From positions 1 to 9,879 of the forward strand of contig JAKSCN010000599.1 of assembly GCA_022360595.1 (NCBI GenBank): DNA of 9,879 nt. The letters run 5' to 3'. Origin of the DNA: Chromatiales bacterium. GTDB lineage: Bacteria > Pseudomonadota > Gammaproteobacteria > Chromatiales > Chromatiaceae. Each line of letters opens with the position of its first letter. The first letter of the stretch is position 1. The notes under the pieces were generated by a model. The model was not told where the DNA came from. It saw only the letters and a program-made list of their open reading frames with translations, and ran no database searches. Made by a program: the position numbers and the translations under genes. Below are positions 6,081-9,879 of this stretch, piece by piece.

Positions 6081-7196
6081 ATGAGAAAATCCTTGTCGTT
6101 ATTGCTTCTTTTAATGCCTTTGGTGTCCCAAGGCGCCGATCTGGCCAATGGCGAGCGCATCAACCGCAGCTGTTCGCTCTGTCATGGCATCTACGGGCAG
6201 GGGGCTTCGGGGAGGCTTTCGCCCCGTCTTGCCGGTTTACCACAAGAGTATCTGGTCAAGGCGACTAAAGATTATCTGAACGGAAAGCGCAACAACCCCT
6301 TGATGGTCAGCACCACCGGGTTGGACAAGATGAGCGATCAGGATATTGAAGATGTTGCCGCCTATCTTTCATCGATAGATTTTAGCTATGACCGCCGCTT
6401 CGACGTGGTTCAGCGTTTCGGCGGTTCAGTTGATAATGGCAAAGAGATCTACGGTGATGAGTGTGATACCTGCCACGCCAAAAACGGGGCGGGCAAACCG
6501 AAGAAAGAGGCCCCGCCACTGCGAGGGCAGCACTCGGAATATCTGTTCCAGTCGATGAAGATGTTCCAGAATCAGGTGCGTATCCACGACAATGATCCTG
6601 AAGACGACACCTTCAACGAATACTCAGACACGGAGATTATGGACCTCACCGCCTATCTGGCGACACTCGACAATGCATTGCTGGTTGATGGCAAGCGCTT
6701 TGTGCCGCCACGTCCGATGATGGCTGCAGTAAGCCCACAGCCCAAGGTACAGAAAAAGCATCACGGTGGTTTGAGAATTACCGACATCACTCAGACGGTG
6801 GCGCAGATGCCGCTGAAAGCGGGTGTCACCAAAGAGGATGCTATCGAGGCGATGCTCTCAAAAGCGGTTGAGCTGAACTTGAAGCTGGTAGGACGTCAGG
6901 ATGTCTCCAAAGAGCTGGAGGCCCGCGGTGTGGAGACCCCTTACCTGAGTATCTTCCAGTTCTGTAATCCGATGGATGCGCGGGTGATGGTGATCAGCAA
7001 CCCCATCTTCTCCAGCTATATGCCGTGCCGCATCTCACTGGTTGAGGACCAGAATGGGCAGCTCCAACTGATGATGCTCAACCTGGATATGCTGATCAAC
7101 AGCGAACTGCTGCCGGGCGAGGTATTGGATACAGCCATCCGCGTTAATCAGAGCATGCTGGATGTGATGATGGCCGGTGCTTCCGGTGAATTCTAA
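6081..7196 (+). CDS. secreted diheme cytochrome c with C-terminal DUF302-like domain
   Basis: Periplasmic electron carrier or redox protein. A signal peptide (MRKSLSLLLLLMPLVSQGA) directs export. Two class-I cytochrome c modules follow, with CSLCH at 31-35 and CDTCH at 128-132, resembling the tandem modules of cytochrome c4/c553 proteins. In module 1, M74 is the likely axial ligand. Module 2 has no Met in the matching stretch, where IHDNDPEDDTFNEYSD replaces the usual 'NDP..M'. A Pro/Lys/His linker (about 205-228) leads to a domain of about 140 residues with FCNPMDARVM (C295) and MPCRISLVEDQNGQLQL (C316), which resembles DUF302; its role is not known. ATG 6081 was chosen for GGAGG at 6070-6074 and because the signal peptide starts there; the open frame upstream to 6033 adds only polar residues. 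The gene stands alone, between a regulatory spacer and a terminator. The redox partner is unknown. Confidence 0.85.
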   Translation: MRKSLSLLLLLMPLVSQGADLANGERINRSCSLCHGIYGQGASGRLSPRLAGLPQEYLVKATKDYLNGKRNNPLMVSTTGLDKMSDQDIEDVAAYLSSIDFSYDRRFDVVQRFGGSVDNGKEIYGDECDTCHAKNGAGKPKKEAPPLRGQHSEYLFQSMKMFQNQVRIHDNDPEDDTFNEYSDTEIMDLTAYLATLDNALLVDGKRFVPPRPMMAAVSPQPKVQKKHHGGLRITDITQTVAQMPLKAGVTKEDAIEAMLSKAVELNLKLVGRQDVSKELEARGVETPYLSIFQFCNPMDARVMVISNPIFSSYMPCRISLVEDQNGQLQLMMLNLDMLINSELLPGEVLDTAIRVNQSMLDVMMAGASGEF

Positions 7197-7242
7197 ACAG
7201 AGCTGTTGACCCAGCCTGATCAGAGGCGGATAATTCCCCCCA

Positions 7243-7272
7243 TTGATGCCCCGGCTTGCCGGGGCATATCTT
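7243..7272 (+). promoter_or_regulatory. likely ffs promoter, overlapping the terminator hairpin
   Basis: TTGATG (7243-7248) and TATCTT (7267-7272) are 18 nt apart, and the -10 element ends 6 nt before the inferred RNA 5' end at 7279. The spacing is right for a sigma70 promoter of a stable RNA. The terminator hairpin fills the spacer. Assignment rests on position and moderate consensus matches. Confidence 0.5.
7246..7267 (+). terminator. intrinsic-type terminator of the cytochrome gene
   Basis: ATGCCCCGG (7246-7254) and CCGGGGCAT (7259-7267) form a perfect 9-bp GC-rich stem with a CTTG loop, followed by a modest T-rich tail (ATCTTGTTT). It lies 50 nt after the cytochrome stop and 12 nt before the inferred ffs 5' end. 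The tail is weak for a strong terminator. Confidence 0.65.
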
Positions 7273-7278
7273 GTTTAT

Positions 7279-7394
7279 GGTGGCCTGTATTGGTCCCCTC
7301 GCAACGATAAACCGTGAACCCGGTCAGGCCCGGAAGGGAGCAGCCGCAACGGTGGATTCGTGTGCCGGGGTGTGGCTGGTACGGGTCGCCACCC
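7279..7394 (+). ncRNA. ffs: 4.5S signal recognition particle RNA (small bacterial SRP RNA)
   Basis: RNA scaffold of the signal recognition particle, binding Ffh to target nascent inner-membrane proteins. The invariant apical domain is clear: GGTCAGGCCCGGAAGGGAGC (7322-7341) followed by AGCC, containing the GGAA tetraloop (7332-7335) and the asymmetric AGCAGCC side. Flanking blocks CGCAACG and GTGTGCCGGG match the E. coli RNA. The ends pair: GGTGGC at 7279-7284 with GCCACC at 7388-7393. The length of about 116 nt compares with 114 nt in E. coli. Exact ends are estimated from this pairing. Location directly before dnaX is common in gammaproteobacteria. Confidence 0.95.
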
Positions 7395-7491
7395 ATCTCT
7401 CTATCCCTGCAGTCCGACGGTGAAACCGTTGCACCGTTGAGGTACACTCTCCCATTCAGTTTTCCATTTACATAGGCTCTAGATAGAGAAG

Positions 7492-9207
7492 ATGTCATAT
7501 CAGGTATTGGCAAGAAAATGGCGCCCCCGTATCTTCAGCGAAATGGTGGGGCAGGAGCATGTCGTTCGGGCCCTGAGTAATGCCCTGGATAACGACAGGA
7601 TGCATCACGCCTACCTGTGTACTGGTACCCGTGGGGTAGGGAAGACCACCCTGGCGCGTATCTTTGCCAAGTCTCTGAACTGTGAACACGGTGTTGGCTC
7701 CACTCCCTGTGGTCAATGCTCAACCTGTAAAGAGATCGATGAGGGACGTTTTGTCGATCTGCTGGAGGTGGATGCCGCCTCCAGGACCAAAGTCGATCAG
7801 ACCCGTGAGCTGCTGGAGAATGTTCCCTACGCACCGGTACGTGGCCGCTATAAAGTCTACCTGATTGACGAAGTCCACATGTTCTCCGACAGCAGTTTCA
7901 ATGCGCTGCTGAAGACCCTGGAAGAGCCACCGCCACATGTGAAGTTCCTGCTCGCCACCACCGATCCGCAGAAGGTGCCGGTGACAGTGCTGTCGCGTTG
8001 TCTGCAGTTCAATCTGAAGCGGCTGCCTCAGGAGCAGATCCGTGGTCATCTGCAGCGTATTCTGGAGCAGGAGAGCATCCATCACGACGCCTCCGCCCTC
8101 AGGCTGCTGGCTCGTGCCGCTGACGGCAGTATGCGCGACGCTCTGAGCCTGATGGATCAGTCCATTGCCTTTGGTGGCGGTCAGGTGATGGAGGATGAAG
8201 TGGCCTCCATGCTGGGCGCTATCGCCCAGGATCATGTTCATCAGCTAGTGGGTGCGCTGGCCGATCTCGATGCCCAGCAGCTCCACACCGTGGTGCGCAA
8301 CATCGCCGAGATGGCCCCTGATTTCACCGGTGTGCTGCAGGATCTGCTTGCACTGTTGCACCGTATCGCCCTGGAGCAGACACTGCCGGGTGCAGTGGAC
8401 GATAGCGCAGGTGATAAAGAGCAGGTGGTGGAGCTGGCCCAGCGTCTGCTACCGGAAGATACTCAGCTTTTCTATCAGATCGGTCTGATCGGTCAGCGGG
8501 ACCTGCATCTGGCGCCTGACCCCGAGACCGGTTTCGAGATGGTGATGTTGCGGATGCTGGCGTTTCGACCCGATGGCTCTGACGCGCCGCCTGCACAACC
8601 AACAGGAAAAAGAGCTACACAACCCGCTGCCAGGCCAGCCGCCTCTGCTGCTCCCACCTCTGTTGCTCCCAAAAAAGAGACTGCACCGGCGCGCGCCGAG
8701 GCAGCCAAACAGGCCCTGAATCAGCCACCAGTGCAGCCTAAGACTTCACAGGCACCTGCCGCAACTGCCACCCAGCCGGCACCACAGGCTGAGGCGCAGC
8801 CCGCAGTCAATCCCGCCGATGTCGATTTCAGCCGCTGGGAACAGGTGGTTGAGATGATGCCAATTACCGCTATGGCCAAGCAGTTGGCCAATAACTGTAG
8901 CTTCGAGGCGTGGGATGGCTCCACCTTGCAACTGAAGTTGGACCCGACCTATAAACATCTGCAGGTGGCCAGCACCGAGCAGCGTCTCCAGAAAGCGCTG
9001 TCGGAGTTTTTGCAGACGAAGGTTAAACTGGAGATCTCGGTCGCTAAAACAGATGCATCAACCCCGGCCCAGCTCCAGGCTCAGGCCAAAGCCCAGCGTC
9101 AGCTGCAGGCTGAGATCGATATCGCCGAAGACCCTGTCGTGCAGGCGATGGAAGAGCAGCTCGGGGCGCGGTTGATTCCTGAATCTATTCGGGCGAACGA
9201 CTCATAG
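7492..9207 (+). CDS. dnaX: DNA polymerase III subunit gamma/tau
   Basis: ATPase subunit of the clamp loader; the full-length tau form also binds the polymerase core and DnaB helicase. The AAA+ part shows Walker A GTRGVGKT (45-52), zinc cysteines C64, C73, C76 and C79 (spacing as in E. coli), Walker B VYLIDEVH (122-129), and the sensor/arginine-finger segment LLATTDPQKVPVTVLSRC (R169). Domain III follows to about residue 360. A low-complexity Pro/Ala/Gln linker (about 364-441) leads to the tau-specific C-terminal domain, which starts near FSRWEQVVEMMP and ends at residue 571. An A6 run (8671-8676) followed by a hairpin lies in the linker, where E. coli makes gamma by frameshifting. The start codon has only a weak, close ribosome site (AGAGAAG). 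The first residues MSYQVLARKWRP match DnaX N-termini, which fixes the start. ybaB and recR follow closely. Confidence 0.97.
   Translation: MSYQVLARKWRPRIFSEMVGQEHVVRALSNALDNDRMHHAYLCTGTRGVGKTTLARIFAKSLNCEHGVGSTPCGQCSTCKEIDEGRFVDLLEVDAASRTKVDQTRELLENVPYAPVRGRYKVYLIDEVHMFSDSSFNALLKTLEEPPPHVKFLLATTDPQKVPVTVLSRCLQFNLKRLPQEQIRGHLQRILEQESIHHDASALRLLARAADGSMRDALSLMDQSIAFGGGQVMEDEVASMLGAIAQDHVHQLVGALADLDAQQLHTVVRNIAEMAPDFTGVLQDLLALLHRIALEQTLPGAVDDSAGDKEQVVELAQRLLPEDTQLFYQIGLIGQRDLHLAPDPETGFEMVMLRMLAFRPDGSDAPPAQPTGKRATQPAARPAASAAPTSVAPKKETAPARAEAAKQALNQPPVQPKTSQAPAATATQPAPQAEAQPAVNPADVDFSRWEQVVEMMPITAMAKQLANNCSFEAWDGSTLQLKLDPTYKHLQVASTEQRLQKALSEFLQTKVKLEISVAKTDASTPAQLQAQAKAQRQLQAEIDIAEDPVVQAMEEQLGARLIPESIRANDS
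8671..8704 (+). promoter_or_regulatory. A6 slippery-like run and hairpin in the dnaX linker
   Basis: AAAAAAG (8671-8677) is followed after 3 nt by a structure in which CTGC (8681-8684) pairs with GCAG (8701-8704) and CGGC (8687-8690) with GCCG (8695-8698), around a GCGC loop. The layout resembles the E. coli dnaX frameshift signal. The zero frame reads CCC AAA AAA GAG, which is one base out of phase for the canonical A AAA AAG -1 shift. Slippage would give short tails: -1 ends at TAA 8739-8741 and +1 at TGA 8717-8719. Confidence 0.4.
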
Positions 9208-9274
9208 TCGTTTCTCGTTCTACTATTACTCTGTAAAGATTTATTTGATTAATTCCCTTGGTGAGGAAGGTTAG

Positions 9275-9598
9275 ATGAAAGGTGGAATAGGTAATTTAAT
9301 GAAGCAGGCCCAGAAGATGCAGGCCGATCTTCAGAAAACACAAGAGCGTCTGGCACAGGAAGAGGTGACCGGCGAATCAGGTGGCGGTCTGGTGAAGATC
9401 ACCATGAACGGCAAACACGAAGTGCGCCGTGTCGAGATCGATGACAGCCTGGTTGGTGATGATAAAGAGATGCTCGAAGATCTGATCGCTGCGGCGATGA
9501 ACGATGGTGTGCATAAGGTTGCCGACAAGATGCAGTCCAGCATGTCTGATCTCACTTCAGGCATGGGGTTGCCACCCGGTTTCAAACTTCCGTTCTAG
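9275..9598 (+). CDS. ybaB: YbaB/EbfC family nucleoid-associated DNA-binding protein
   Basis: Small homodimeric DNA-binding protein of the YbaB/EbfC family, associated with the nucleoid. The N-terminus MKGGIGNLMKQAQKMQADLQKTQERLAQEEVTG is the family's long amphipathic helix. It is followed by the strand region GGGLVKITMNGKHEVRRVEIDDSLV and a second helix MLEDLIAAAMNDGVHKVADK, with the Gly/Pro tail GMGLPPGFKLPF, as in E. coli YbaB. Length (107 aa) is typical. GAGGAAGG lies just before ATG 9275. The gene sits 67 nt after dnaX and 15 nt before recR. This is the conserved dnaX-ybaB-recR order, and the genes are probably co-transcribed. The 67-nt gap is AT-rich and could hold a promoter, but none stands out. 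Confidence 0.96.
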   Translation: MKGGIGNLMKQAQKMQADLQKTQERLAQEEVTGESGGGLVKITMNGKHEVRRVEIDDSLVGDDKEMLEDLIAAAMNDGVHKVADKMQSSMSDLTSGMGLPPGFKLPF

Positions 9599-9613
9599 GT
9601 CATAGCCTCTTTT

Positions 9614-9879
9614 ATGTCCCAACAGCCGTTGCTCGAACAGTTGATGATGGCGCTACGCTGCCTGCCGGGGGTTGGCCCCAAATCGGCCCAGCGTATGGCC
9701 TTCCATCTATTGGAGCGTGATCGTGATGGCGGTCGCCGCCTGGCGGCCGTGCTGGCTGATGCGATGGAGAATATCGGTCACTGTCAGCGCTGCCGTACGC
9801 TTAGTGAGGTGGAGCTTTGTCAGCTCTGCGCCAGTAGTAGCCGCAATGACGCGCAGCTCTGTGTGGTGGAGACACCGGC
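9614..9879 (+). CDS. recR: recombination protein RecR (5' part, runs off the window)
   Basis: Recombination mediator that works with RecF and RecO to load RecA on gapped DNA. The first 88 codons are present from ATG 9614. They contain the helix-hairpin-helix LPGVGPKSAQRMAFHLL (17-33), the four zinc cysteines C57, C60, C69 and C72 (CQRC...CQLC), and LCVVETP (82-88), the start of the Toprim domain. Full-length RecR is about 200 aa, so more than half lies beyond the right edge. The start is 15 nt after the ybaB stop, with only a weak ribosome site visible, which suggests translational coupling. The fragment has no internal stops. Confidence 0.96.
   Translation, partial: MSQQPLLEQLMMALRCLPGVGPKSAQRMAFHLLERDRDGGRRLAAVLADAMENIGHCQRCRTLSEVELCQLCASSSRNDAQLCVVETP

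Noticed and set aside
7417..7429. ACGGT-GAA-ACCGT hairpin between ffs and dnaX
   Set aside because: The stem is only 5 bp with a 3-nt loop and no T-run, too weak to call a terminator or regulator.
7220..7513. Minus-strand open frame of 97 codons across the ffs region
   Set aside because: It covers the clearly conserved 4.5S RNA and the dnaX start; openness is due to base composition.
8581..8815. Repetitive Pro/Ala/Gln-rich stretch suspected as a tandem repeat or separate element
   Set aside because: It is the flexible linker normal for DnaX tau; no exact repeat unit is visible.

Overview
The window looks like a chromosomal segment of a gammaproteobacterium. The strongest evidence is the block ffs (4.5S SRP RNA) - dnaX - ybaB - recR at the right end, an arrangement common in that class. 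Base composition appears moderate, with no obvious break between genes. The TAXI-type TRAP transporter and the diheme cytochrome c carrying a DUF302-like domain would suit a Chromatiales or sulfur-oxidiser-like lineage, but that placement is an inference. I see no CRISPR array, insertion sequence, tRNA or phage gene. Every gene lies on the + strand.

Positions 1-5708 read as one catabolic gene cluster. In order it encodes a TAXI-family periplasmic binding protein, a fused 4TM/12TM TRAP permease, a RidA/YjgF-family imine deaminase, a DadA-like FAD-dependent D-amino-acid dehydrogenase and a two-cysteine Asp/Glu-racemase-family protein. Together these suggest uptake of an amino acid or related compound, inversion of the alpha carbon, oxidation to an imino acid, and RidA-assisted hydrolysis to the 2-oxo acid. 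The substrate cannot be read from the sequence. Short inverted repeats lie in three of the four gaps between these genes, and a long interrupted hairpin follows the last one.

Positions 5709-6080 form a non-coding, AT-rich spacer. It holds the hairpin, a C/T-rich and G-poor tract, a plausible sigma70-type promoter and an AT-rich inverted repeat. It leads to a monocistronic gene for a secreted diheme c-type cytochrome fused to a C-terminal DUF302-like domain. That gene ends at a GC-rich terminator hairpin which appears to form the spacer of the ffs promoter.

Positions 7279-9879 are housekeeping. They contain 4.5S RNA, then dnaX (clamp-loader tau, with an A6 run and hairpin in the linker where E. 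coli frameshifts), ybaB, and the first 88 codons of recR, which runs off the right edge.

The most interesting material is the transporter plus racemase/dehydrogenase/RidA cluster, the unusual cytochrome, and the out-of-phase slippery-like site in dnaX.
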